A DNA stretch of 40,627 bases from NCBI GenBank assembly GCA_023480665.1, contig JAMCWR010000018.1:1-40627 (forward strand). Reading direction: 5' to 3'. The notes beneath the pieces are model-generated. The model was not told where the DNA came from. It did not search any database and worked only from the letters and a program-made list of their open reading frames with translations. Of the stretch, positions 20,242-29,144 are shown piece by piece; the first letter of the stretch is position 1, and each line of letters starts with the position of its first letter. Made by a program: the position numbers and the translations under genes. The stretch comes from Gammaproteobacteria bacterium. Lineage in GTDB: Bacteria > Pseudomonadota > Gammaproteobacteria > UBA9339.

Positions 20242-21498
20242 ATGAGCCTAATCAATAAAATGCTAGCTGAGCTAGAAAAACATCGTAAAAAACTTAGTCC
20301 TGAGCAAAAAACTGTGCTTTCAGGCTTGGGCGTAAGCCAAAAAAAATATGCTGCTGCAACAAAACCATTAGCGCTAATTAAGCTACTTGTGGTTTTAGTA
20401 GTTTGCGCAGGTATTGTTTATTTTATTTTCCAGCATAAAACAACTTTAGAAAAATTTCTTCCCCATAAGCCACTACAAGCTGCAAATGAAACTAAACCTG
20501 TTACATCTACTCCTGCTCCACCCGTAACAATAAAAACTCCATCACTGCACAAAAATATTCCGCATCCTGCTATTAAACTAGAAAATTTAGCCATTACAAC
20601 CGAAAATGGTAAAACTATCCTCGATGCTTTTGTAAGCTCTCGCCCTTACTACTACATCGAGCGCAGCCCTGATATGCGTAAACTTACTATTAATTTAGGC
20701 AATACTGCAATACAGAATAATTACCCATTAAAACTTGATAATACGCCTATTCAAGCGATCAGTTACAAACAAAACAACATTAATGCCGAGCTCGTTATTG
20801 AACTAAAAACCAACGCGCAAATAGACACATTGCAATTTTATGACACTCCTCCGTTACGGCTAGAATTAGTACTTTCAACTCAAGAGCCCGTGCAACAAAA
20901 AATAACAAAAATAGCCATACCGGAATCTCCGGAACATCAAGCTCAGGTACAATATAATTATGCTATACAATTAATTGAGCAAAATCGTACGCAAGCAGCG
21001 ATAACACAGCTCCAACAACTACTGTTAGATTTTTCTAATCATGTTCAAGCAAGACAACTTCTAGTTGATCTGTTAGTAAAAAATGGCAAACAGCAAAAAG
21101 CTCTTGATATATTAAATACCGGGTTAAAAAAATCTCCAGGCTATGTTCCATTTGTAAAATCCAAAGCACGGATTTTAATTAACTTGGGGAAAAATTATCA
21201 GGCATTGCGAGTTTTGCAAAGTATCGTGCCAGACAACATCGTTGATGATCCTGAATATTACTCTTTGCTGGCAACAATTTATCACGACCAAGGTAAATAT
21301 ATTGCTGCAGCGCAAATTTATTATCAATTAACCAATGTTCAACCAGATAAATCCGCATGGTGGATTGGCTTAGGCATCTCCTTAGAAGCTGCCAATAAAA
21401 ACAATGCTGCTATTGATGCTTATCAACAAGCAATGCAAAGTGGAGATTTAACACCTGAGCTTCGCGCCTTTTTGGCAACAAAAATTAAACAATCCTAA
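20242..21498 (+). CDS. mshN: MSHA biogenesis protein MshN (TPR)
   Basis: A 418-residue bitopic protein. The N-terminus MSLINKMLAELEKHRKKL is a short cytoplasmic segment typical of MshN. It is followed by one membrane helix (about 45-63) and a Pro-rich linker. A domain with FVSSRPYYYIERSPDMRKL comes next, then about four TPR-like repeats from residue 230 to the end (YNYAIQLIEQNRTQAAITQL and similar). It probably organises assembly proteins in the periplasm. It starts one base after mshM. Confidence 0.85.
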   Translation: MSLINKMLAELEKHRKKLSPEQKTVLSGLGVSQKKYAAATKPLALIKLLVVLVVCAGIVYFIFQHKTTLEKFLPHKPLQAANETKPVTSTPAPPVTIKTPSLHKNIPHPAIKLENLAITTENGKTILDAFVSSRPYYYIERSPDMRKLTINLGNTAIQNNYPLKLDNTPIQAISYKQNNINAELVIELKTNAQIDTLQFYDTPPLRLELVLSTQEPVQQKITKIAIPESPEHQAQVQYNYAIQLIEQNRTQAAITQLQQLLLDFSNHVQARQLLVDLLVKNGKQQKALDILNTGLKKSPGYVPFVKSKARILINLGKNYQALRVLQSIVPDNIVDDPEYYSLLATIYHDQGKYIAAAQIYYQLTNVQPDKSAWWIGLGISLEAANKNNAAIDAYQQAMQSGDLTPELRAFLATKIKQS

Positions 21499-21507
21499 GG
21501 TAAAATT

Positions 21508-23202
21508 ATGGAACAGCCACGACGCATAGGAGATTTGCTAGTAAGTAGCAACCTTATCAAGGAAGAAGAATTAGAAAAAGCGTTAACCAAACAAAAAGAT
21601 TTAGGAAGAAAAATTGGTGATCTTTTGATTGAGGCAGGAGTGATTGATGAAAAAACTTTTTTAGAGACTCTATCACAACAAATTAACGTACCCTATATTG
21701 ATCTCCCCCACTATCAGCTAGATGAAAATGTAGCGCGCAAACTACCGGAAGCTTTTGCACGACGTTTTAAAGCTATTGTTCTTAGCGAAGAAAAAACTGG
21801 CGAATTATTGGTTGGTATGGTTGACCCACAAGATATTTTTTCTACTGATGAATTATATCGTCAATTACAAAAACCGTTAAAATTTGCTCTGGTTAGTGAA
21901 AAAAATTTAAATCAAACTCTGGATAGGGTCTATCGCCGCGCTGGAGAAATTAAAACTTTAGCTGTAACTCTTGCCTCTGAATTAAAACAGATCACCAAAG
22001 CGCCAGAAAGTGACCGACTAATGAAGCAAGCAGAACCAGCGGTCTTAAAGCTTATCAATTCATTATTTGAAGATGCAGTTCAAGTTAATGCTTCCGATAT
22101 TCATATTGAACCAGCTGGTGATAAAATCCGCGTACGCCTACGTGTTGATGGTTTTCTACAAGAACAGATCATCCCTCTTACTGATGATCATATTTCTCTT
22201 GCTTTAAACCAGCGTTTAAAATTAATGTCTGGATTGAATATTGCCGAAAAACGCTTACCTCAAGACGGACGTTTTGATATTGTAGTACGAGATATTGCAA
22301 TTGATGTGCGTTTATCGACCATGCCTAACCAATATGGTGAAAGCATTGTCATGCGCTTGTTGCGCAAATCATCTAAAGCCTTAAACCTTGATCAAACTGG
22401 CATGCCAAAAGAAATCTTGGAACCATTTCGCCAATTCATTAGATTGCCACATGGAATAGTTTTAGTAACCGGTCCAACTGGTAGTGGAAAAACTACTACT
22501 CTTTATGGAGCTCTTACTGAAATAAATGATGTATCACAAAATATCATTACAATTGAAGACCCTATTGAATATCGTTTAGAAAGAGCCAATCAAGTTCAAG
22601 TAAATGCACAACTTGGCTTGAGTTTTGCAAGAATTCTCCGCGCTGCGCTACGCCAAGATCCAAATATTATCTTAGTTGGTGAAATCCGTGATCAAGAAAC
22701 TGCATCGATAGCACTACGAGCTGCTCTAACTGGACATTTGGTTTTCGCTACTTTGCACACTAATGACGCAGCAAGTACGGCGTTACGTTTAATCGATATT
22801 GGAGTTGAAGGTTATTTAGTTGCGGCAACGCTTCGAGTAATTTTAGCACAACGTTTGGTACGCTCCATTTGCCCTTACTGCAGTAAACAATATAAACCCA
22901 ACGAACTTGAACAAGCTTTTTTTCTCTCTTTCTTTGGCGACGCCATAAACCAAAGCACTTTCCACAAAGGCGAAGGCTGTAGTTACTGCAATAAAACAGG
23001 CTTTAAAGGCCGCACCGGAGTTTTTGAGATATTGGCTCTAGATAACGAATCAAGAGATGCTCTACGGCGTAATAGTTCGGAAGAATTTAACAAAGTTGTG
23101 GGGCGGAATAGAAAAACACCAACTCTGCTTGCGAATGCTTTTGCCCTAGCACAACAGGGTGTAACCACTTTAAGTGAAGTGTTGCGAGTAGCAGGGGAAT
23201 AA
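21508..23202 (+). CDS. mshE: MSHA pilus extension ATPase MshE
   Basis: The PilB-type hexameric motor, 564 residues. The N-terminus carries two MshEN repeats, RIGDLLVSSNLIKEEELEKA-LTKQ (6-29) and KIGDLLIEAGVIDEKTFLET-LSQQ (35-58). They fit the R/K-x-G-x-x-L...L-x-x-x-L-x-x-Q c-di-GMP-binding pattern, with Lys in place of Arg in the second. Walker A is GPTGSGKTTTL (322-332), with an Asp box IEDPIEYRL and Walker B ILVGEIRDQETA. A zinc tetracysteine CPYC...CSYC precedes the C-terminus. Activation by c-di-GMP is therefore predicted. Confidence 0.95.
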   Translation: MEQPRRIGDLLVSSNLIKEEELEKALTKQKDLGRKIGDLLIEAGVIDEKTFLETLSQQINVPYIDLPHYQLDENVARKLPEAFARRFKAIVLSEEKTGELLVGMVDPQDIFSTDELYRQLQKPLKFALVSEKNLNQTLDRVYRRAGEIKTLAVTLASELKQITKAPESDRLMKQAEPAVLKLINSLFEDAVQVNASDIHIEPAGDKIRVRLRVDGFLQEQIIPLTDDHISLALNQRLKLMSGLNIAEKRLPQDGRFDIVVRDIAIDVRLSTMPNQYGESIVMRLLRKSSKALNLDQTGMPKEILEPFRQFIRLPHGIVLVTGPTGSGKTTTLYGALTEINDVSQNIITIEDPIEYRLERANQVQVNAQLGLSFARILRAALRQDPNIILVGEIRDQETASIALRAALTGHLVFATLHTNDAASTALRLIDIGVEGYLVAATLRVILAQRLVRSICPYCSKQYKPNELEQAFFLSFFGDAINQSTFHKGEGCSYCNKTGFKGRTGVFEILALDNESRDALRRNSSEEFNKVVGRNRKTPTLLANAFALAQQGVTTLSEVLRVAGE

Positions 23203-23206
23203 TAAA

Positions 23207-24433
23207 ATGCCGATGTTTCAATATCAAGGCCGTGATCCAAGCGGTGCCCCTATCAAGAAAATCTTGAAAGCCAGCTCAGTTGACGAAGTCGTAATGTACC
23301 TCGAAAAACGTAACATTACGCCAATTAAAATTGATGAAATCGAGCTTGGCACCGATGCAACCGCTACTATTGAAAATTTTCTTGGTATAAATAACATTAC
23401 AACTGAAGAAATCATGAACTTCTGCCGGCAGTTAAGCACTCTCATTGCAGCTGGCGTACCTATTATCAAAGCATTAAATCAATTAGCCCAATCAACAACC
23501 TCACATCGTTTTTCTCAGGCTTTGTCCAATATTGCAGATAGTGTTGCCGCTGGCCAAACATTTTCTGATGCATTAGCCAAATATCCAGCAATTTTTTCTA
23601 CAATTGTAACAAATCTGATCGAGGTTGGTGAAAACACTGGTCATCTAAACGAAACTCTGATGCAAATTAGCATGTACCTAGAAAAGTACTTAGCTAACCG
23701 CCGCCGCTTAATTTCAACTGCACGTTACCCAATAATGGTTTTTTTTGGCACATTAGTTGCTATGGTGGTTATGAATATGTTCGTCATACCAAAATTTACC
23801 ATGATATTTAGCCGCTTCCATTTAGAACTACCACTTGCCACTAGAGTAATAATTGACATATCGAATTTCATGCTTAATCACTGGCTAGCTTTACTTATTG
23901 CAGCATTATCAATTATTTTTGGTGTCCCACGTCTTATGTCCATTTTTCCAATTTTACGCTATTATTGGGATAAATATAAATTGCGCATTCCAGTTACTGG
24001 TAACATTCAAAAACGCATCATTATTTCGCAGTTTTGTTGGACATTTGCGCTGATTCTACGCTCAGGAATTCCAGTGGTACAAGGTATTCAGCTTGCAGGC
24101 AATTCCACTGGTAATGCATATTTTACGAAACAAATTAACAAAATGAAAGAAGGGATAGAACATGGCCAAAGTTTTTCTCAAGGCGCCATGAATACCGATC
24201 TATTTTTCCCCACCATTATTCAAATGATTGAAGTCGGGGAAGAAACTGGACGCTTAGATGAAATTTTAACTGAAGTATCACAGTTCTATGATGGTGAGAT
24301 CGAATTTGATATCAGACGCTTAAATGAACTCCTTGAACCAGTTTTGCTGTGTATGGTTGGTAGCGTAATTTTAGTAATGGCTATTGGAATATACTTCCCA
24401 ATGTGGGATCTAATTAAGATCGCACAATTCTAA
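23207..24433 (+). CDS. mshG: MSHA platform protein MshG (PilC/GspF-like)
   Basis: Polytopic inner-membrane platform protein, 408 residues. Two GspF domains each show the family pattern FCRQLSTLIAAGVPIIKALNQL (about 68) and FCWTFALILRSGIPVVQGIQLA (about 272), abbreviated here as RQLSTLIAAGVPI and WTFALILRSGIPVV, and VGEETGRLDEIL. Three membrane helices lie at about 170, 220 and 380. It is the last gene of this operon; mshF and mshB, often found next, are missing. It is convergent with the minor-pilin operon across a palindrome. Confidence 0.93.
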   Translation: MPMFQYQGRDPSGAPIKKILKASSVDEVVMYLEKRNITPIKIDEIELGTDATATIENFLGINNITTEEIMNFCRQLSTLIAAGVPIIKALNQLAQSTTSHRFSQALSNIADSVAAGQTFSDALAKYPAIFSTIVTNLIEVGENTGHLNETLMQISMYLEKYLANRRRLISTARYPIMVFFGTLVAMVVMNMFVIPKFTMIFSRFHLELPLATRVIIDISNFMLNHWLALLIAALSIIFGVPRLMSIFPILRYYWDKYKLRIPVTGNIQKRIIISQFCWTFALILRSGIPVVQGIQLAGNSTGNAYFTKQINKMKEGIEHGQSFSQGAMNTDLFFPTIIQMIEVGEETGRLDEILTEVSQFYDGEIEFDIRRLNELLEPVLLCMVGSVILVMAIGIYFPMWDLIKIAQF

Positions 24434-24437
24434 TGGA

Positions 24438-24561
24438 CCAATGGGGTCAAATCTTGACAACCGACAACGTTATAAGAAAAATAGAATGTCGTTGTCTGAT
24501 GTCAAGATTTGACCCCATTGGTTTCATTTGCATCGTTGTCGGTTGTCAAGATTTGACCCCA
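24438..24561. repeat. GGGGTCAAATCTTGACA palindrome between convergent genes
   Basis: Three copies of a 28-32-bp unit are seen. The first (24438-24469) and second (24490-24521) are inverted with two mismatches and form a hairpin with a 20-nt loop. The third (24534-24561) is an exact 28-bp inverted match to the first. The cluster begins 4 bp after the mshG stop and ends 1 bp before the stop codon of the convergent gene, so either hairpin may stop transcription from both sides. The pattern resembles REP/IS200-type repeats, but no transposase is present. Confidence 0.8.
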
Positions 24562-24562
24562 T

Positions 24563-26293
24563 CTACGGTGTATATGGACCAACCAAATTGTTTACGGTCG
24601 CGTTTGCGCCTGTTGCATTACCTAACCAAACCGCTTCATAATCTGGCCCAAAAGGTGGGTTTTGTGGACCAGTAGCACTTTGCCACGTGGCTCCATTCCA
24701 AAATGAAAGTATCGCTCCTTCTGCAGATATTGAAGCATAAGATGAGGAAACAACATTAATGTTTTCACCTCCATTTATACCATGCCCACTAGCATCAGAC
24801 CAATTTCCATTCTGATAGCGCTCAATAAAGGTGGGGTAACCAATAACCCATCCATCAACTACTTGGTTAGTTTCATTAGTTAATAATCCCATATTCCCAT
24901 ATTCAATTACACTAGTACCAAAATTATGATATATAGAAGAGGTAATTCTTGTTGCTTTCCATCTGCCAGACTGAGCGCTAGGAGTAATTTCAAATACATA
25001 ATTACCATTGATCCAAATCTTAGTATCTGAAATAACTTTTACAGCAGTTAAAGGCGCATAAGATCTTAAACTAGATAATGGCGAATCCCATCCCCACCTT
25101 ATATTAGACCAAGTATTCCCAGAATTAGTAGTTACTAATACATTGCCATAATCATCTACTGCCATGCCCATAGTTCCATCACTACTCATAGATACACCAA
25201 GCAAATTAGCCCTATAAGTGTTTGAAGGACGACTTGGCTTTGAAAGTGTACAACTTGTATCAGTGCAGACAATTTTAACAATATTATAACTATAATCAGG
25301 GTTATACAAACCAACGGCAAAGGAAACACGAGAATTGCCAACGGTTGTAACAGATGCTAAATCACCAGTATTAGATAAGCTAAAATAGTGCCAAGTTTCT
25401 GATCCAGAAGCAGGAGTTCCTCGCGGACTAAACCCCCATAAATTTAAATTTGAATACCAAATACGCCCTCCATCACCGCACACCCAACCATAAACTCCAT
25501 TGTCAGATCTAGTTATGCTGTATATACCTACACCAGTTACTCCAGAATTTTCACTTGCAGCTTGCCAATTACCGGTGGAATATTTATAAGCGAGGAATGG
25601 AATACTTGATGAGTTAGCATTATCACCAACCATTTCTATGGTTCCATTGCCAAGCAACGCGCTATCCATAACACTCACGCCTTCGGTTCGCCTGCCAAGC
25701 AAGGCAGCGACGCCTGGCAAGTTCGGCACACGACCAACGGCACTGATTGAGCACTGTTCTTGTTTCGCCACACTCGAGGTAGTATGGGTTGTAGAAGTTG
25801 TTCCCGCTTGAGCACGTATCACATTTTTTAAAGTATTGCCACTAATACCATTATAATCAAAAGCCTCACCATCAATTAGCACTCTCCCACTTGGAGCATA
25901 ACCAGTAACATTAGCTAATTGAATCTGAGTTATTGAAACATTTGCATCAATAGAAGCAGTCAAGTTCGCTGCAGTTGGAAAATAATAATTTGTACTAAGA
26001 TCAAATGCACCATCAGCAAAAGTTACATTATTAACGGGTAAAGCGTCGCAACATTGCTCTCCGGTCATACTACTTGTACAGGGGTTAATCCGTTTAACAT
26101 ATTGATATATTGCTCGATCCACACCAGACTCAGCGATATAAAAAGATTTTTTCGCATCGATATAAGCTATTTTTGCATCAGTACTTCTAACATACATATA
26201 AGCTAAGGCAGCACTCATTAGCGAAACAATTACAATAATCATGATAGCAACAACCGCAAGAAATCCCCGCTGCGATTTAATATTGTTGGTCAT
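24563..26293 (-). CDS. MshP/PilX-like minor pilin fused to a beta-propeller-like domain
   Basis: A 576-residue pilin-like protein. I start at MTNNIKSQRGF (26293): its ATG overlaps the upstream TGA (ATGA) and AAGGAG lies just before it. Residues 9-32 are a PilX/MshP-type helix (RGFLAVVAIMIIVIVSLMSA) and YIAESGVDRA follows as in PilX proteins. From about residue 190 the protein has BNR/Ycf48-like repeats (WVCGDGGRIWYSN, AVDDYGNVLVTTNSGNTW, WVIGYPTFIERYQNGNWSDA). It has a Cys-rich patch (QCCDA) and about ten N-X-S/T sequons. It probably sits at the pilus tip; the ligand is unknown. It occupies the mshP/mshQ position but is not a standard MshQ. Confidence 0.8.
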   Translation of the reverse strand: MTNNIKSQRGFLAVVAIMIIVIVSLMSAALAYMYVRSTDAKIAYIDAKKSFYIAESGVDRAIYQYVKRINPCTSSMTGEQCCDALPVNNVTFADGAFDLSTNYYFPTAANLTASIDANVSITQIQLANVTGYAPSGRVLIDGEAFDYNGISGNTLKNVIRAQAGTTSTTHTTSSVAKQEQCSISAVGRVPNLPGVAALLGRRTEGVSVMDSALLGNGTIEMVGDNANSSSIPFLAYKYSTGNWQAASENSGVTGVGIYSITRSDNGVYGWVCGDGGRIWYSNLNLWGFSPRGTPASGSETWHYFSLSNTGDLASVTTVGNSRVSFAVGLYNPDYSYNIVKIVCTDTSCTLSKPSRPSNTYRANLLGVSMSSDGTMGMAVDDYGNVLVTTNSGNTWSNIRWGWDSPLSSLRSYAPLTAVKVISDTKIWINGNYVFEITPSAQSGRWKATRITSSIYHNFGTSVIEYGNMGLLTNETNQVVDGWVIGYPTFIERYQNGNWSDASGHGINGGENINVVSSSYASISAEGAILSFWNGATWQSATGPQNPPFGPDYEAVWLGNATGANATVNNLVGPYTP

Positions 26294-26769
26294 TGTAATC
26301 TCCTTGGACACACAATAGTTTGAAGCGGCAACACACCATGACTTGATTCTCCCGGCGGCATAGTAACATTAGCAAAAATATAAATACACATAACTTGGCT
26401 CATATTACTTGTGTAATTAAAGCTACTATCAACATAATTAAAATTTAAATTATTAATGTAGTTAGCAACGCTAGTTCCATTACGCAATATAGAACCACCT
26501 GAAAGTGTATAACTATCAGTACTACCATTTACATCAGTAAAATTAATCATTGACGTGCTAGAAGTATTACTAAAACTAGATAGAAACAGCAGATCATTAG
26601 CAATGCGCTGTAGCGCCAAACGAGCATGCCAGCTTCTTTCCACAATATTGGTGCTAACTGCACCAGCAAGCAATCCTTTATCTAACCAAGCAGCCGCAAC
26701 TCCAGCAACTATTCCTAAAATTAAAATAGCAATAATAAATTCGATTAAAGTTAGTCCTTTGGCACGCAT
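26290..26769 (-). CDS. MshO-like minor pilin
   Basis: A 159-residue type IV pilin-like protein. I start at MRAKGLTLIEF (26769), because an upstream in-frame ATG would bury the prepilin leader. The leader is cut after Gly4, with Leu instead of Phe at +1 and Glu at +5 (G-LTLIEF). Residues 60-75 (ALQRIANDLLFLS) resemble MshO/PilW. It has seven N-X-S/T sequons in 159 residues. It follows the MshD-like gene by 11 bp and overlaps the propeller gene by 4 bp. Confidence 0.78.
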   Translation of the reverse strand: MRAKGLTLIEFIIAILILGIVAGVAAAWLDKGLLAGAVSTNIVERSWHARLALQRIANDLLFLSSFSNTSSTSMINFTDVNGSTDSYTLSGGSILRNGTSVANYINNLNFNYVDSSFNYTSNMSQVMCIYIFANVTMPPGESSHGVLPLQTIVCPRRLQ

Positions 26770-26780
26770 TTGAACCCTAT

Positions 26781-27248
26781 TTAAGTATGATTGGTAACTC
26801 CACGAGTTAAATTTACAAGCTGATAACCATTCTTCGTATAATAAACATATACGTGAACAAGTCGGCAATCTGTAGTTGGATTAAACACTGCGCTACCGTT
26901 AAAATTAATATACTGGCTTTCATTACTGCAAGTATTTTCAATAGTAACATTCAAATAATAACCAGGAATTTTTGAGGTATTACACACATTAATATTACTA
27001 GGACATAAATCTACGAGCTGGCTTAAATTGGCAGGAGATAAGCGAATAGCTGGGTTATTAACAATAATCTCCATACGTTGTTGTGCTAGCTCTAACGCTT
27101 GGGTGCCTTCATCGATGTAATGTGTCCCCACTAATGGAGTGGTAAAACTTGCTACTATAGAAAAGGTTATGCCAAGGACCACCACAAAAATAAGTAACTC
27201 AATTAAAGTAAACCCTTCAAACTTAGACTTCTTGCGAATATTTCTCAT
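26781..27248 (-). CDS. MshD/PilV-like minor pilin
   Basis: A 155-residue prepilin with leader MRNIRKKSKFEG, cut before FTLIELLIFVVVLG, and Glu at +5. The stretch EGTQALELAQQRMEIIVNNP matches the MshD/PilV pattern after the helix. It has four cysteines in the distal half. Seven N-X-S/T sequons lie in the last 85 residues, plus one N-T-C. It overlaps the upstream mshC-like gene by 4 bp (ATGA). Assignment to MshD rests on position and on the helix-proximal motif. Confidence 0.78.
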   Translation of the reverse strand: MRNIRKKSKFEGFTLIELLIFVVVLGITFSIVASFTTPLVGTHYIDEGTQALELAQQRMEIIVNNPAIRLSPANLSQLVDLCPSNINVCNTSKIPGYYLNVTIENTCSNESQYINFNGSAVFNPTTDCRLVHVYVYYTKNGYQLVNLTRGVTNHT

Positions 27249-27754
27249 GGCACACTAACTCCCCCAGCTTGATTTACTCGAACAACTTTTGTAACTAGCG
27301 GACCACTTACACATAAAGTAATATCAAAATTACTGGTAAGACTTGAAAAAACTCCAGAGCTATTTGCTGTATATGGCAACCCATTAACATCAAACATAAC
27401 ATAGCAAGTGCCAGAACCATAACTACCACAACCACACATGCTAATTCCGGTTGGATAGATAATATTGTCAGAAGCAATGGTAAAATTAGTTATGTCGCTA
27501 GAATAATAAATTTGATACCCAATGGCTGTTAAAGTAATCCGCAATTGCGTAGCACGAGACATAGCATATTGCTCAGTAGCACGAATATAATTAGCAAGCT
27601 GATTTGCCTCATAAGCAGCATTAATCGTTCCACCAGGCCAGCGAAAAAGCAAATAAAAGATAGTGACAGCAATAATAGCAAAAACAACTATCAGTTCTAC
27701 CAAACTGAATCCTTTGCATTTTGATTTTCTACTCGCATCTCTACAAACGGTCAT
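27245..27754 (-). CDS. MshC/GspH-like minor pilin
   Basis: A 169-residue prepilin with a basic leader ending KCKG, cut before FSLVELIVVFAIIAV. FRWPGGTINAAYEANQLANYIR after the helix is typical of MshC/GspH-type pilins; the FRWP motif can be read directly as LLFRWPGG. It has several cysteines (CGCG and two more) and only two sequons. It overlaps the pilT end by 14 bp, so it is translationally coupled to the motor gene. Confidence 0.8.
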   Translation of the reverse strand: MTVCRDASRKSKCKGFSLVELIVVFAIIAVTIFYLLFRWPGGTINAAYEANQLANYIRATEQYAMSRATQLRITLTAIGYQIYYSSDITNFTIASDNIIYPTGISMCGCGSYGSGTCYVMFDVNGLPYTANSSGVFSSLTSNFDITLCVSGPLVTKVVRVNQAGGVSVP

Positions 27755-28775
27755 ACATTAAATCTCTGTAGAGTTCAGGATCAATTAATTTTTTAGCAAC
27801 TAAATCTTGCAAATTTTGTGACAAAGTTTGCATACCTTTTTCTTGCCCAGTTTGAATTGCAGAATAAAGCTGTTGAATTTTGTTTTCACGGATCATATTA
27901 CTAATGGCTGGAGTACAAACCATAACTTCTTGTGCTGCCATACGCCCACCGCCAATCTTGCGTACTAAAACTTGGCAAATAACTGCACGTAAAGAATTGG
28001 CTAACATGCCTCGAATTAAAGATTTTTCATGCGTTGGGAAAACATCAACAATACGATCAATACTTTCAGCAGCAGAATTAGTATGTAAGGTAGCAAATAC
28101 CAAATGTCCTGTTTCGGCAGCAGTTAAGGCTAACCTAACTGTCTCAAGATCTCTCATTTCACCTACTAAAATATAATCTGGGTCCTCACGCAATGCCGCA
28201 CGCAAAGCATCATCAAAAGAAGCAGTATGTTTCCCCACTTCGCGCTGTTGAATTAAACATTTTTTACACTCATGCAAATATTCAACTGGATCTTCAATGG
28301 TTAAAATATGTGAATTCTGTGAATTGTTAATGTGATCAATCAATGCTGCAAGCGTTGTGCTTTTACCAGAACCGGTAACTCCAGTTATTAATATCAAGCC
28401 ATTTTGAATGTCACAAAGTTTATAATAGATTTTTGGCAAGCCTAATTCAGCGATAGATGGAATGCGAACTGGAATAGAACGAAAAGCAGCACTAATACCG
28501 CGAAACTGATGAAACACATTAACACGAAAACGGCTGGCAAGCCCAAAAACACTAATTGCCAAATCCAAATCCATTTTTGAACCTAACTGGGCAGATACTT
28601 CAGGTGGCAACACTGAATACAGCATCTCCCTAATTGTCACTTCGTCCAAAGCAACCGAATTTGGTACTTGGCGTAACTCATCATCAATGCGTACTAGTGG
28701 CGCCACGCCACAAGACAAATGCAAATCCGATGCATTTTGTGCGACAGTATAAGTTAATAGCTCCATGATATCCAT
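27741..28775 (-). CDS. pilT: PilT-type pilus retraction ATPase
   Basis: A 344-residue hexameric motor for pilus retraction. It contains SDLHLSCG near residue 16, Walker A GVTGSGKSTTLAAL (about 128-141), the Asp box IEDPVEYLH, Walker B ILVGEMRDLETV, the His box TGHLVFATLHTNSA, and the PilT signature AISNMIREN (family AIRNLIRE). It is shorter at the N-terminus than MshE and lacks the tetracysteine, as PilT does. It heads a five-gene operon with four minor pilins. A retraction motor at the head of an msh minor-pilin operon is not the usual arrangement. Confidence 0.93.
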   Translation of the reverse strand: MDIMELLTYTVAQNASDLHLSCGVAPLVRIDDELRQVPNSVALDEVTIREMLYSVLPPEVSAQLGSKMDLDLAISVFGLASRFRVNVFHQFRGISAAFRSIPVRIPSIAELGLPKIYYKLCDIQNGLILITGVTGSGKSTTLAALIDHINNSQNSHILTIEDPVEYLHECKKCLIQQREVGKHTASFDDALRAALREDPDYILVGEMRDLETVRLALTAAETGHLVFATLHTNSAAESIDRIVDVFPTHEKSLIRGMLANSLRAVICQVLVRKIGGGRMAAQEVMVCTPAISNMIRENKIQQLYSAIQTGQEKGMQTLSQNLQDLVAKKLIDPELYRDLMYDRL

Positions 28776-28864
28776 ATAGTAGCATTATACAAATTCCAAA
28801 TTGTTTTTTAAAGGTAAATTTGTTATATTTTAGTTCTATATATGCAATTTTGGCTAAATGTAAA

Positions 28865-29079
28865 TGTAGGGGCGGGTTTGTCCTTGAACATTCGTGATGT
28901 TTATAGAAACTAATTGTGTTTAATAATCGCGATACAATTAATGCCATCTGAAACCCGCCCGCGAAGTGCCACAAATCAGTATGGGCGGGTTTCTGATGGC
29001 ATTATTAACATCGAGGAATATCAAACCCATTTGGTTTCCATAAAAGCCGTACTAATTCATGCACAAACCCGCCCCTACG
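28865..29079. repeat. Full palindromic MITE-like element between pilT and the major pilins
   Basis: About 215 bp, bounded by TGTAGGGGCGGGTTTGTC and GCACAAACCCGCCCCTAC. Central inverted arms are CATCTGAAACCCGCCCG and ATGGGCGGGTTTCTGATG. The left half shares ATGTTTATAGAA-CTA with the copy at 33621; the right half is diverged from the other copies. It fills most of the 369-bp gap between the divergent pilT and pilin genes, so promoters of both lie in the short flanks. Confidence 0.85.
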
Positions 29080-29144
29080 ATACACTGTACGAAAAATTTT
29101 ATGTGTACAGAGATATTTTAATTAAAAAAGTTTCTGGAGCGAGT

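Noticed and set aside
24433-24675. Small plus-strand frame after mshG
   Set aside because: It consists of the GGGGTCAAATCTTGACA repeats and antisense of the propeller gene, so it is not coding.
28914-29144. A longer N-terminal start for the first pilin
   Set aside because: The extra 77 codons run through the palindromic repeat and would place a prepilin leader in mid-protein. The GGAG-preceded ATG at 29145 fits pilins.
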